This document shows positions 35,873-44,849 of a DNA stretch of 64,000 nucleotides, piece by piece. Position 1 is the stretch's first letter. Each line of letters begins with the position of its first letter. The DNA lies in contig CANLWG010000019.1 in assembly GCA_947494715.1 (NCBI GenBank), forward strand, positions 39,337 through 103,336, given 5' to 3'. Source of the DNA: an uncultured Flavobacteriaceae bacterium (lineage in GTDB: Bacteria > Bacteroidota > Bacteroidia > Flavobacteriales > Flavobacteriaceae). A program made the position numbers and the translations under genes. The notes under the pieces were generated by a model. It made no database searches. It was not told the DNA's origin and saw only the letters and a list, made by a program, of their open reading frames with translations.

Positions 35873-36901
35873 ATGAAAATACTAGTTACCGGAGCAGCAG
35901 GTTTTATTGGTTTTCACACGATAAGAGGACTTCTTAAAAATGGTCATACCATTGTTGGGCTAGACAATATAAATGATTATTACGATGTCTCACTAAAATT
36001 TGATCGTCTAGATCAATTGGGAATCCATAGAGAACAGGCAGAAATTGCCAACAATGCAAGTATTGGCAAAAAGTACGGTAAAGCTTTAAGTTTTATTCGA
36101 TCAAGTCTGGAAGACTATAATGTCCTCTCCGCCCTTTTTAAAAGCGAACAATTTGATATAGTGTGTCACTTGGCAGCCCAAGCCGGCGTAAGGTATAGCC
36201 TTGATAACCCACAAGCTTATATAGATAGCAACATCCAAGGTTTTTTCAATATTTTAGAGTGTTGCCGACACCAGGGAATAAAGCATTTAATCTATGCTAG
36301 CAGTTCTAGTGTATATGGTTTAAATTCCAAAATTCCCTTTGAGACCAAGGATAACACAGATTGCCCTATTAGCTTATATGCAGCTACAAAAAAGAGTAAC
36401 GAGCTAATGGCACATACTTACGGCCACTTGTATGGCCTTGCAACTACTGGATTACGTTTTTTTACCGTGTATGGACCTTGGGGCAGGCCCGATATGGCTC
36501 TTTTTCTATTTACGGATGCCATTGTAAAGGGCAATACTATCAAGGTTTTCAATAATGGAAATATGGAAAGGGATTTCACTTATATTGATGATATTGTCGA
36601 AGGTCTTATGCGCATTATGGAAAAGAAGGTTGATAATAGGCCGGAAAAGCCCAACCTATTTAAGGTTTACAATATTGGAAATAACCGTTCAGTGAAATTA
36701 ATGGATTTTATCCTTATTCTAGAACGGAGCTTGGGGATAGAAGCCAAAATGGAGATGTTACCAATTCAGCCGGGAGACGTTGACAGGACATGGGCCAGTG
36801 TGGATAGCTTAATCAAAGATTATGGTTATAGACCCAATACGCCCATTAAAGAAGGAATACGGAAATTTGTGGAATGGTATCGTTCGTACTATGGGGCTTG
36901 A
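35873..36901 (+). CDS. UDP-glucuronate 4-epimerase-like SDR enzyme
   Basis: The 342-residue extended SDR protein has the NAD-binding GAAGFIGFHTI, the NDYYDVSLKFDRL segment typical of UDP-GlcA 4-epimerases, the HLAAQAGVRYSLDNPQAYIDSN motif and the catalytic Tyr-x3-Lys in LYAATKKSNE. It should interconvert UDP-glucuronic and UDP-galacturonic acid; other 4-epimerisation chemistry is possible. The UDP-GlcA substrate can come from the Ugd enzyme encoded at 38093-39421. It is the first rightward gene of the EPS locus and stands 186 bases before the next. Confidence 0.88.
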   Translation: MKILVTGAAGFIGFHTIRGLLKNGHTIVGLDNINDYYDVSLKFDRLDQLGIHREQAEIANNASIGKKYGKALSFIRSSLEDYNVLSALFKSEQFDIVCHLAAQAGVRYSLDNPQAYIDSNIQGFFNILECCRHQGIKHLIYASSSSVYGLNSKIPFETKDNTDCPISLYAATKKSNELMAHTYGHLYGLATTGLRFFTVYGPWGRPDMALFLFTDAIVKGNTIKVFNNGNMERDFTYIDDIVEGLMRIMEKKVDNRPEKPNLFKVYNIGNNRSVKLMDFILILERSLGIEAKMEMLPIQPGDVDRTWASVDSLIKDYGYRPNTPIKEGIRKFVEWYRSYYGA

Positions 36902-37087
36902 CATAGTCTTATAAACTAGAAATATTAAGTTTCTGCATGTACAACATACTCTATTAATTACCCATAAATCCTGTAAGCTGGTAATTTTGACCATTTTTTT
37001 AATCTCTTAGTCCTATATCAAAAAAAAAAGTGATGTTTCTTATTAGTTTTCGACATCTTTGCGTTCTAAATTCAAAAAAAGTTTTAA

Positions 37088-38086
37088 ATGAATATCAAAT
37101 CTCTTGGTTTTGACCCGGATTATCATATATTGGTCACAGGTGGTTCGGGGTTTATAGGTTCTAACTTATGCGAAGTATTGCTTAAAAATGGAAATAAGGT
37201 AACATGTCTCGATAATTTTGCCACCGGAAAAAAAGAGAACATTTCCCATCTATTTTCAAATCCAAAATTCAAATTGATAGAAGGTGATATTCGAAATTTG
37301 GAGGATTGTCATAAATCTTGCTTGGGTATTGATTTTGTATTGCACCAGGCTGCATTGGGATCAGTTCCCAGGTCCATAAATGACCCCATAACAAGTAATG
37401 CCGCTAATATTTCTGGTTTTTTGAATATGCTAGTGGCCGCGAGGGATTCTAAAGTTAGGCGTTTTATATATGCTGCAAGTTCGTCCACTTATGGTGATTC
37501 CAAAAATATGCCTAAAGTTGAGGAAGTTATTGGCAAACCTCTATCGCCCTACGCGATTACAAAATTTGTAAATGAACTCTATGCAGATATTTTTAGCAAA
37601 ACCTATGGTGTCGAGACTATTGGGCTTCGCTATTTTAATGTTTTTGGTAGAAAGCAAGATCCCAATGGGGCCTACGCTGCGGTAATCCCCAAATTTGTAA
37701 TGCAGTTTATGAGGTATGAATCCCCGGTAATCAATGGGGATGGAAGTTATTCAAGGGATTTCACATATATAGATAATGTATTGGAAATGAACGTGAGAGC
37801 TATGATAGCCAAAGAAAAAAACGCGATAAACACTGTTTACAACGTGGCTTACGGGGAGCGGACGGATTTAAATAAACTGACTCAACTTATAAAGGAGGTT
37901 TTAAGTGAATTTGATGAAAAAATAGCTGAGATACCTGTAAATTATGGTTCTCCCCGGAAAGGCGACGTACCGCACTCCTTGGCTTCCATTGATAAAGCAA
38001 GACAACTTTTGGGATATGATCCACAATATGATATCAAATCAGGCTTAAGAGAGGCCGTAAATTGGTATTGGAAACATTTAAAATAA
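37088..38086 (+). CDS. wbpP: WbpP/TviC-like UDP-N-acetylglucosamine 4-epimerase
   Basis: The 332-residue SDR protein has GGSGFIGSNL near the start. Specific blocks include HQAALGSVPRSINDP, YAASSSTYGDS, YAITKFVNE (Tyr-x3-Lys), GRKQDPNGAYAAVIPKF and RDFTYIDNV. These match epimerases that act on UDP-GlcNAc or UDP-GlcNAcA rather than on unsubstituted sugars. Placed before Ugd and a WbpO/TviB-like dehydrogenase, it probably supplies UDP-GalNAc or UDP-GalNAcA for the polysaccharide. It ends 6 bases before the next start, so it belongs to the same transcript. Confidence 0.9.
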   Translation: MNIKSLGFDPDYHILVTGGSGFIGSNLCEVLLKNGNKVTCLDNFATGKKENISHLFSNPKFKLIEGDIRNLEDCHKSCLGIDFVLHQAALGSVPRSINDPITSNAANISGFLNMLVAARDSKVRRFIYAASSSTYGDSKNMPKVEEVIGKPLSPYAITKFVNELYADIFSKTYGVETIGLRYFNVFGRKQDPNGAYAAVIPKFVMQFMRYESPVINGDGSYSRDFTYIDNVLEMNVRAMIAKEKNAINTVYNVAYGERTDLNKLTQLIKEVLSEFDEKIAEIPVNYGSPRKGDVPHSLASIDKARQLLGYDPQYDIKSGLREAVNWYWKHLK

Positions 38087-38092
38087 AATAGC

Positions 38093-39421
38093 GTGTATTT
38101 AACCGTAATTGGAACTGGATATGTAGGTCTTGTAAGTGGTACCTGTTTTGCGGAAATGGGAAATAAAGTTACCTGCATTGATGTTGATTCAGCAAAAATT
38201 AATAAGCTAAAGCAAGGGGGTATTCCTATTTATGAGCCTGGACTTGCAGCTATGGTAAAACGAAATGTAGAGAACAATACTTTGCATTTTAGCACAGACC
38301 TTTCCAAGCATTTGGAAAAATGTGACATAGTATTTATTGCAGTGGGTACACCCATGGGAGATGATGGGTCTGCAGATTTACAGTATGTGCTAAAGGTGGC
38401 CAAAGAAATCGGCAAGCATATGCGGCATTCCCTAATTGTGGTCAATAAATCTACCGTACCCGTGGGTACGGGGGACAAGGTTGGTAAAACTATCCGAAAG
38501 GAATTGGAAAAAAGGGGCGTTAGCTTCGGTTTACAAGTTGTTTCAAATCCCGAATTTTTAAAAGAAGGAGACGCAATAAACGACTTTATGAAACCAGATA
38601 GGGTTATAGTCGGTGTTGATAATGACAAAGCAAAACAGAAAATGCGCACACTTTACGGCCCCTTCTTTAGAAGTAGTACGGATCGTCTCATTACCATGGA
38701 TGTACGTTCAGCGGAAATGACCAAATATGTAGCCAATGCTATGTTAGCTACAAAGATTTCATTCATGAACGAGGTAGCAAATATTTGTGAATTGGTAGGA
38801 GCCGATGTAAACAAAGTACGCATTGGGATAGGATCAGATCAGCGGATTGGTTACAGTTTTATTTATCCGGGAAGCGGTTATGGCGGATCTTGTTTCCCAA
38901 AAGATGTAAAGGCCCTACACAGAACAGCTGCCGAATATGGATACAATGCTGATTTGATTGGCGCCGTGGAAGCGGTAAATAACCGACAGAAACTAGTGAT
39001 TGCGCAAAAAGTCTTAAATCGATTTGGTGAAGATTTAACAGGTAAAACATTTGCAGTATGGGGACTTGCCTTCAAGCCAGAAACAGATGATATGCGAGAG
39101 GCACCAGCAATATACATAATTAAAGAGTTATCCAAACATGGTGCAAAAATTAGAGCCTATGACCCAAAGGCAATGGAAGAGGCACAACATTTTTATTTAA
39201 AGGATATCAATAACATATCTTATTTTCAATCAAAATACGAAACCTTAAAAGAGGCTGACGCAATGATACTTCTTACAGAATGGAAAGAATTTCGATCACC
39301 CGATTTTCAAGAGTTAAAAAAACAACTTAACCAGCCAATTGTTTTTGACGGTCGGAATCAATATGATTACGTGATGATGCAGGAACTTGGCTTCGAATAT
39401 TATCAAATTGGAAAAAAATAA
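38093..39421 (+). CDS. ugd: UDP-glucose 6-dehydrogenase
   Basis: The 442-residue protein starts with GTG six bases after the epimerase stop and runs directly into the next gene. It has the three-domain Ugd plan: NAD-binding Rossmann (VIGTGYVGLVSGTCFAE), the central helical part with KSTVPVGTGDKV, and the catalytic-cysteine segment GSGYGGSCFPKDVKAL, followed by a C-terminal UDP-binding domain (WGLAFKPETDDMREAPA). It oxidises UDP-glucose to UDP-glucuronate with two NAD. Its product feeds the 4-epimerase gene upstream and likely acidifies the polysaccharide. Confidence 0.96.
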   Translation: MYLTVIGTGYVGLVSGTCFAEMGNKVTCIDVDSAKINKLKQGGIPIYEPGLAAMVKRNVENNTLHFSTDLSKHLEKCDIVFIAVGTPMGDDGSADLQYVLKVAKEIGKHMRHSLIVVNKSTVPVGTGDKVGKTIRKELEKRGVSFGLQVVSNPEFLKEGDAINDFMKPDRVIVGVDNDKAKQKMRTLYGPFFRSSTDRLITMDVRSAEMTKYVANAMLATKISFMNEVANICELVGADVNKVRIGIGSDQRIGYSFIYPGSGYGGSCFPKDVKALHRTAAEYGYNADLIGAVEAVNNRQKLVIAQKVLNRFGEDLTGKTFAVWGLAFKPETDDMREAPAIYIIKELSKHGAKIRAYDPKAMEEAQHFYLKDINNISYFQSKYETLKEADAMILLTEWKEFRSPDFQELKKQLNQPIVFDGRNQYDYVMMQELGFEYYQIGKK

Positions 39422-40708
39422 ATGTTTTCTATGAAACCAAAAATTGCAGTAATTGGTCTGGGTTATGTGGGCCTTCCACTAGCTCGGTTGTTTGCTACCA
39501 AATATCCCGTAATAGGATTTGACATCAATATCCAACGTGTTAAGGAACTACAATCTGGAACGGACGTTACACTTGAAGTGGATGATATTGAGCTGAAAAA
39601 TGTTTTACAGACTTCACCAAAAATGGAGAAAGGGCTTTTTTGCAGTAATAATCAAAGCAATCTTGCAGATTGCAATTATTATATCATCACGGTCCCTACG
39701 CCCGTTGATAGTACTAACAGGCCCATTTTAACCCCGCTTTTTAAGGCAAGCGAAACCGTAGGGAAGGTCTTGAAAAAAGGAGATATTGTCGTATATGAAT
39801 CAACTGTGTATCCTGGTGCTACCGAGGAGGAATGTGTACCTGTCCTGGAACAAGTAAGTGGACTTTCATTTAATACCGATTTTTATGTAGGCTACTCTCC
39901 GGAACGTATTAACCCAGGTGATAAAGAACATACTGTGGAAAAGATATTGAAAGTGACTTCGGGATCAACCCTCGAAATCGGTCATAAAGTTGATGAGCTT
40001 TATGCCTCAGTTATTGTTGCCGGCACCCATTTGGCGCCGACCATTAGGGTTGCAGAAGCTGCTAAAGTAATTGAAAATTCCCAGCGCGATATCAACATTG
40101 CTTTTGTCAATGAACTGGCCAAAATTTTTAATCTACTGAATATTGATACGCACCATGTTCTTGAAGCTGCAAGCACCAAATGGAATTTCCTACCATTCAA
40201 ACCGGGCTTGGTAGGTGGTCACTGTATAGGAGTGGACCCATATTACTTGGCTCAAAAAGCCCAAGCACATGGATACCATCCTGAAATTATTTTGGCCGGT
40301 AGGCGAATGAACGACGGGATGGGCAAATATGTTGCTACTGAAGTAGTAAAATTAATGGTGCAAAAAGATATTAAAGTAAAAGATTCCAAGATTTTGGTCT
40401 TAGGAATAACCTTTAAGGAAAATTGTCCTGATGTGAGAAATACCAAAGCTGTAGATGTAATCAATAACCTTAAAAGTTATGGCACAAATATAACAATTTA
40501 CGATCCTTGGGCCGATGAAAAAGAGGTCAAAATAGAGTATGGCCTAGATACCACAAAGGAGCCGCCACTCGAAAAATTCGATGCGGTAATTCTGACGGTT
40601 GCCCATCAACAGTTTTTGAAATTGGACTTAAAATCTTTTTTAGCAGATTCTAGTTTGATTTATGACGTGAAAGGTATCCTAAAAGAGAGTGTTGATGCAA
40701 GGCTTTAA
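39422..40708 (+). CDS. UDP-N-acetyl-hexosamine 6-dehydrogenase (WbpO/TviB-like)
   Basis: The 428-residue nucleotide-sugar dehydrogenase starts at the ATG abutting the ugd stop (a second Met at residue 4 precedes KPKIAVIGLG). The NAD motif IGLGYVGLPLARLFA, the NTDFYVGYSPERINPGDKEHT block and the catalytic cysteine in GLVGGHCIGVDPYYLA place it in the TviB/WbpO/WbpA branch rather than in Ugd. With the WbpP-like epimerase it should yield UDP-N-acetylgalactosaminuronic acid. Two adjacent dehydrogenase genes of different branches argue for two different uronic acids in the product. Confidence 0.92.
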   Translation: MFSMKPKIAVIGLGYVGLPLARLFATKYPVIGFDINIQRVKELQSGTDVTLEVDDIELKNVLQTSPKMEKGLFCSNNQSNLADCNYYIITVPTPVDSTNRPILTPLFKASETVGKVLKKGDIVVYESTVYPGATEEECVPVLEQVSGLSFNTDFYVGYSPERINPGDKEHTVEKILKVTSGSTLEIGHKVDELYASVIVAGTHLAPTIRVAEAAKVIENSQRDINIAFVNELAKIFNLLNIDTHHVLEAASTKWNFLPFKPGLVGGHCIGVDPYYLAQKAQAHGYHPEIILAGRRMNDGMGKYVATEVVKLMVQKDIKVKDSKILVLGITFKENCPDVRNTKAVDVINNLKSYGTNITIYDPWADEKEVKIEYGLDTTKEPPLEKFDAVILTVAHQQFLKLDLKSFLADSSLIYDVKGILKESVDARL

Positions 40709-40994
40709 ATCTATGGATTTAGGCAAATATTAAAAAAACTTCAAAAAATCAATACTTGTCGTAATTATAAGTATCCCTATTCTTTTTTGCTGTCCACTCC
40801 GAAGGCCTTGCGGATGACATAATTATGAAATATTATTATCCGATAAAGACATCTGGCTAAAGTCTTTGGTGATTTAAAATTTCTTTTCCAATATTTATTA
40901 CCGAATAATAAAAGCTTAAGTATTGTATTTCTTACATTGAGCCAATTCCATCCCTAAAAGCCTAATTATTATAAAGGTTTGTTAAAGAAAAGTG

Positions 40995-41009
40995 TTATTC
41001 GTCGAATAA
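40995..41009. promoter_or_regulatory. 15-base dyad, possible operator
   Basis: TTATTCG and CGAATAA are perfect complements around one base. The inner word TCGTCGA recurs 12 bases further on (41011-41017). No binding protein can be named. Confidence 0.35.
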
Positions 41010-41070
41010 ATCGTCGACCAACATCCAAACCTAGTTTTTTAACCGTAAAATTAACAACACATAAAAATGT

Positions 41071-41094
41071 AATTCATCGAAAATATGATGAATT
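41071..41094. promoter_or_regulatory. 8-bp dyad 80 bases before the beta-helix lipoprotein gene
   Basis: AATTCATC (41071-41078) is the exact complement of GATGAATT (41087-41094). The word TTCATCGA is present at 41073 and again at 41094. It could be an operator or the base of an RNA hairpin. Confidence 0.35.
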
Positions 41095-41172
41095 TCATCG
41101 ATACAACTGATTTTTTAAATAGATTTACGAAACCCAATAAGAAATATTTATCATACTTAACCTGAATTCCCC

Positions 41173-42942
41173 ATGATTCTAAGCACTAATTCCCCACAAA
41201 AGGTGTTACTACTAAGCATTTGTTTAATTTTTAGTTTTTCCTGTTCCAAGGATTCGGATTTGCTTTCGGATTATGTACTCTCCGATTCCGACGGTGGTCT
41301 GGAACTACGTAAATTTGTTGTTGATGATTTTTATGTATACAATTCCAGCAATAGTATTACCTTGGATGTCTTGGCCAATGACCAATTTGAGAATACAGAT
41401 GATGTAGAGATAACGGAAACAACAGATCCCGAAAACGGTGATATTGTTATTAATCCAGACAATACATTAACCTACACCCCAGATGACAATACTCCGGAAG
41501 ACGCGGATACCCCAGAGGATGTGAATGCTCCAGAGGATCCGGATACTTTCACCTATACAACAGAGGTAATAGAAGAGAACGGGACCGTAACTACTGAAAC
41601 AGGAAATGTTACCATTGGTACGGCTGAAAACCGGGCTCCTATTAGTGGAGCAAATGTTTATTACGTCACAGTTGGCGGAAATAGCAGTAATGATGGCAAA
41701 TCAGAAAGCACTTCTTGGAACGTTGTACATGCTTTTAAAACTGCAAAAGCTGGGGATGTAGTGCATATTAAGGCTGGCAATTATGGTGCTGTAAACCTTT
41801 CCGCTACAAATTCGGGAATATTGGGTAGCCCTATAAGGTTTTTTGGCTACTCCAACTCCCCTGGCGATATTATCGCCACCAATGGTTCAACTTTTAACTA
41901 TGGGAATTCTGTAGACGCAGCATCAATGCCCCTGATAAATGCAGGTGCCACTGGGACAGGAGTCATAGTCTCGGGAAGCTATGTAGAAATACATAATTTT
42001 CAAATTAAGGATTACGGCCTCGGTATCGACGTTAGAGGCAATAATTCTACTTTGGATAATGTGATTTCCATCGATATGGGCAACCAATCCAGCGGCGGTT
42101 ATGACGGTTTTGGAATCAGGTTAAGTGGAAGTGACAATACAGTAAAAAATTCCTATATAGAAAATGCTACTGCAGAGGCTTTTAAAGTATATGGAGGCAC
42201 AAACAACCTTGTACAATTTCTTGAGGTTAGGGCGGATAATGTTACCAATCCCTGTGATTATTATATTCTACTTTCGAACACCAGTGGAAATATTGTAGAA
42301 GATTCAAAGGTGGAAAGGGCAGGCGGTCTGGCTCATGGAGGGCACGGTCTTACTTGCAAATGGAAATCAAGGGATAATATTTTCAGACGTTGTGAAACAG
42401 TCTACACCAATATAGAAATGAATTTTGAAGACGTAACCGGAAATTTATATGAGGACATACGGATGACAGGACAGGGCACTTCAAGTGGTTTCTGGCATAC
42501 CAACATAGATTTTAGAAATGGAGCTAACGGCAATACAGTACGTAACATATATATGACCAATGTTTGGTCTTGTGTAAATTTCTCTGAAGACAATGATGGA
42601 TTTCAACCAAGTCCGGATACTGATGCGGTCAAATGTGGATATAATAATAGAATAGAAAATCTATCCATTGATAATTGCGATAGAGTATTTCAATTCGTTG
42701 GCTATACAAACATCGGCGGAACCTTTGAGGCCCCGGCAACCGGAAATGTTTTTGACGGACTTACGGTAAATGGTTATAACCAAATAGGTAGCATATATAA
42801 TACTAATAGCGGCAACCAAATTATCAATGCCACTTTTAAAAATCATAATGGCACAACAGGTATAAGCACGTCCAATGGCAAGCCCAATAATATAACTTGG
42901 ACTGCCTCCACTTTTGAAGGTGCCAATCATCCATCGTATTAA
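41173..42942 (+). CDS. Lipoprotein with Ig-like domain and right-handed parallel beta-helix
   Basis: The 589-residue protein has a lipoprotein leader (ICLIFSFSCSKDS). A cadherin/Ig-like domain follows (VDDFYVYNSSNSITLDVLAND ... LTYTPDD). Next is a short acidic repeat of the form PEDADTPEDVNAPEDPD (about residues 113-130), probably a linker, then a long right-handed beta-helix (from about residue 160: YYVTVGGNSSNDGKSES, with repeated NTVKNSYIENAT-like turns). The start of the helix resembles PL6-type lyases and related epimerases. No catalytic residues could be assigned. Located inside the EPS locus, it may bind, trim or modify the nascent polysaccharide at the cell surface. The upstream gap is rich in dyads. 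Confidence 0.8.
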   Translation: MILSTNSPQKVLLLSICLIFSFSCSKDSDLLSDYVLSDSDGGLELRKFVVDDFYVYNSSNSITLDVLANDQFENTDDVEITETTDPENGDIVINPDNTLTYTPDDNTPEDADTPEDVNAPEDPDTFTYTTEVIEENGTVTTETGNVTIGTAENRAPISGANVYYVTVGGNSSNDGKSESTSWNVVHAFKTAKAGDVVHIKAGNYGAVNLSATNSGILGSPIRFFGYSNSPGDIIATNGSTFNYGNSVDAASMPLINAGATGTGVIVSGSYVEIHNFQIKDYGLGIDVRGNNSTLDNVISIDMGNQSSGGYDGFGIRLSGSDNTVKNSYIENATAEAFKVYGGTNNLVQFLEVRADNVTNPCDYYILLSNTSGNIVEDSKVERAGGLAHGGHGLTCKWKSRDNIFRRCETVYTNIEMNFEDVTGNLYEDIRMTGQGTSSGFWHTNIDFRNGANGNTVRNIYMTNVWSCVNFSEDNDGFQPSPDTDAVKCGYNNRIENLSIDNCDRVFQFVGYTNIGGTFEAPATGNVFDGLTVNGYNQIGSIYNTNSGNQIINATFKNHNGTTGISTSNGKPNNITWTASTFEGANHPSY

Positions 42943-43325
42943 AAATGGTATGTACGTGCGAACTGCAATTTGATTCATGAATACTACAATTCAAATAGCA
43001 GCGCAGAGTTTGCCAAAATTTTCGTTCAAAAATAGACCAAGAAAGAAATAGGCCTTAAGCTATATCCAACCCCATTGACCCCTAGAGCACCCGACCGAAA
43101 GACAGAGAAATGCAAAAATGGAATCTGCCCATTTAAAAGGAGGAAGAAATAGCTTTTCTCTATAACCGTTAGCACCATAAAACCAAAAAAATCAATACTG
43201 ACAAATATCATTTTGAAGAGCTAGTAGATTGTTTGTTTAGGCTATCGTACGCCTTTTCAGAATGAAATCATTTAAATTGAAATATCGAGCAATAATTATA
43301 TAACCAAACTTTATTCGTTAAGGCA
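42943..43325. other. Intergenic region left of the insertion sequence
   Basis: About 380 bases with no gene that I can support, apart from a short minus-strand frame ending at 43268. That frame may be the tail of a small reading frame split by the IS (see the remnant at 44604-44732). Confidence 0.55.
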
Positions 43326-43330
43326 GATGT

Positions 43331-44598
43331 TTACAAAGTTAAAGTCACATCCTTTACACTAGATTAGGACTCAGCCTTATTGATACTTGTTTATCTCTTA
43401 TTTTACTTTCGTTAAAGTAACCTAAAAATACTTCTCTAAAAAATACACGCCATATTCCGTTACCTCGTTCTTCTGCTCCAACGTATTTTCCTTTGAGTCC
43501 CGTAGTTAAATATACCCGGTAATACGACTTCCATCGCATGGACCCATTTTGGCAAACCTTCATTACTTTCATAGACCCTGGATAGTCATAGTTAGAGATT
43601 TTTTCAAGATATGGCCTGGTGGAAAGATCATGACTGTCTGCAGGTGTTTTCATCCCTAAAGCTTCATGTGGCCTAATGTGGTTATACTCTTTTACAAACC
43701 GATTTAAACTACGTTGTTGGGCCTTCAAATCGAAAGATGAAGGCTTACAAGCCGTCTTTAAATCGCGGTGCATCCGCTCATGCCTTCCGTTTTGATCTGG
43801 ACAGGCAGGATCGAAATAAACGGGTGTAATGCCCCGCTCGATAAACCAATAAGAGAGCCTTGTAAACCTTTGTATGGCCACTACAGATCCAAAGGGACTA
43901 CCGTTGTCCGTGTGTAGTTGTTTGGGGATGCGTACTTTCTAAAAACCTTGGTAAACTCTTGCTTAGCGGACTGAAAATTCTCTTTATAATGTCCTTTAGC
44001 TGTAAATAGAAATCTGCTTTTTGAATCTGCAATAGTTAGCGGGTGGCAATATATTTTGTTTCCCATCAGAAACTTCCCTTTATAATCTGCGCTCCAAACC
44101 TCATTACACTTCTTGGGGTCGAAATTGGGAAACACAGGCTTGACTCTTCGGCTTCTTTTTTGAGGTTTGACAAGGCCGTTTCCCGAAAGGATGTTATGAA
44201 CCGTGATCACACTTGGGATAAGTTCTTCAGGATACCGTTTAAACAACAGAATATGAATCTTCTTCGCACCCCAAAGCATATGTTGGTCTTTTAATTTTAA
44301 AATTGATTTTTCAACTTTATCGGTGGTTCTATTTGGATGATTAATGGGTGCTCTTTTTTGCTCTATTAATCCTGAAAGCCCCATTTTCTCATAACGAGAA
44401 ATCAACTTGTAAGCCGTAGGACGCGAAATATCAAATGACCTACAACACTGTGATGGTGTACTTCTGAGTCAACCATTCATGAATAAATTCTACTTTTTGA
44501 TCCATTTTAGTTTTTACTTTCCAGACCATGATAAATAACTTTTTCAAGCAATTTATTAATCCTAAAAATGTAAACTATGTTCCTTTAACTTTGTAAAG
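43331..44598 (-). mobile_element. IS481-family insertion sequence, inactivated
   Basis: The 1268-bp element is bounded by near-perfect inverted ends (TTTACAAAGTTAAAG plus related bases at 43330-43350, and its complement at 44577-44597, about 19 of 21 matching). A 5-base target duplication GATGT flanks it (43326-43330 and 44599-44603). It carries one transposase gene on the minus strand with two frameshifts. The ends and duplication show a genuine transposition event. The damaged gene shows that it can no longer move by itself. Confidence 0.85.
43354..44505 (-). pseudogene. IS481-family transposase, two frameshifts
   Basis: The ATG at 44505 begins a helix-turn-helix region (MDQKVEFIHEWLTQKY) that shifts frame near 44445. 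The next frame reads CCRSFDISRPTAYKLISRYEKMG, then the rve-type catalytic core starts with EVWSADYKGKF. A second shift near 43925 follows. Before it the frame would end in a spurious tail; after it the DDE second aspartate segment LHTDNGSPFGS is restored, continuing with PDQNGRHERMHRDLK and a C-terminal domain ending at 43354. Repaired, the protein would be about 383 residues, normal for the family. The two frameshifts, in separate places, make a functional enzyme unlikely, unless sequencing errors are responsible. Confidence 0.87.
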
Positions 44599-44603
44599 GA
44601 TGT

Positions 44604-44732
44604 TCCTTTACCATACCACTTCTGGAACAAAATTCCATTTTCTTTCCGAATCAAATATGCTTTGACCTTATTGTCCTTTGAGTTTCTTACCCAATTTGTC
44701 AAAATTATAATCTTACCGTCTTTAATTACGTT
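44604..44732 (-). pseudogene. Possible small reading frame interrupted by the IS
   Basis: On the minus strand a frame from 44732 encodes IKDGKIIILTNWVRNSKDN and about 24 further residues before running into the IS. If the IS and one GATGT copy are removed, it joins in frame to 43325-43268 and stops after KVWLYNYCSIFQFK, about 63 residues. It has no ATG in frame; MKRN precedes it one base out of frame. So it may be a decayed gene or chance. I do not recognise it. Confidence 0.35.
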
Positions 44733-44849
44733 TCATGGTATGAATTAGCAAATTAAGGCATAATAAAGGATATTTGCTTTTTGCTTTTTCAAAGGCAACC
44801 AATAACCGAAATATGCTCTCTTTTGTAATCCTCAACTTGCTTTTGCTTC

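Larger units (their letters stand above)
40709..41172. other. Intergenic region with several dyads upstream of the beta-helix gene
   Basis: About 465 bases have no supported gene. They hold two notable inverted repeats: TTATTCG-T-CGAATAA (40995-41009) and AATTCATC...GATGAATT (41071-41094). The words TCGTCGA and TTCATCGA are also repeated. This is richer in dyads than the other gaps and may be a regulatory region for the downstream gene. Confidence 0.55.

Noticed and set aside
43881..44405. Two separate short transposase genes
   Set aside because: The two frames rejoin into one standard IS481 transposase once a single-base frameshift near 43925 is allowed, and a third frame carries the N-terminus, so this is one broken gene.
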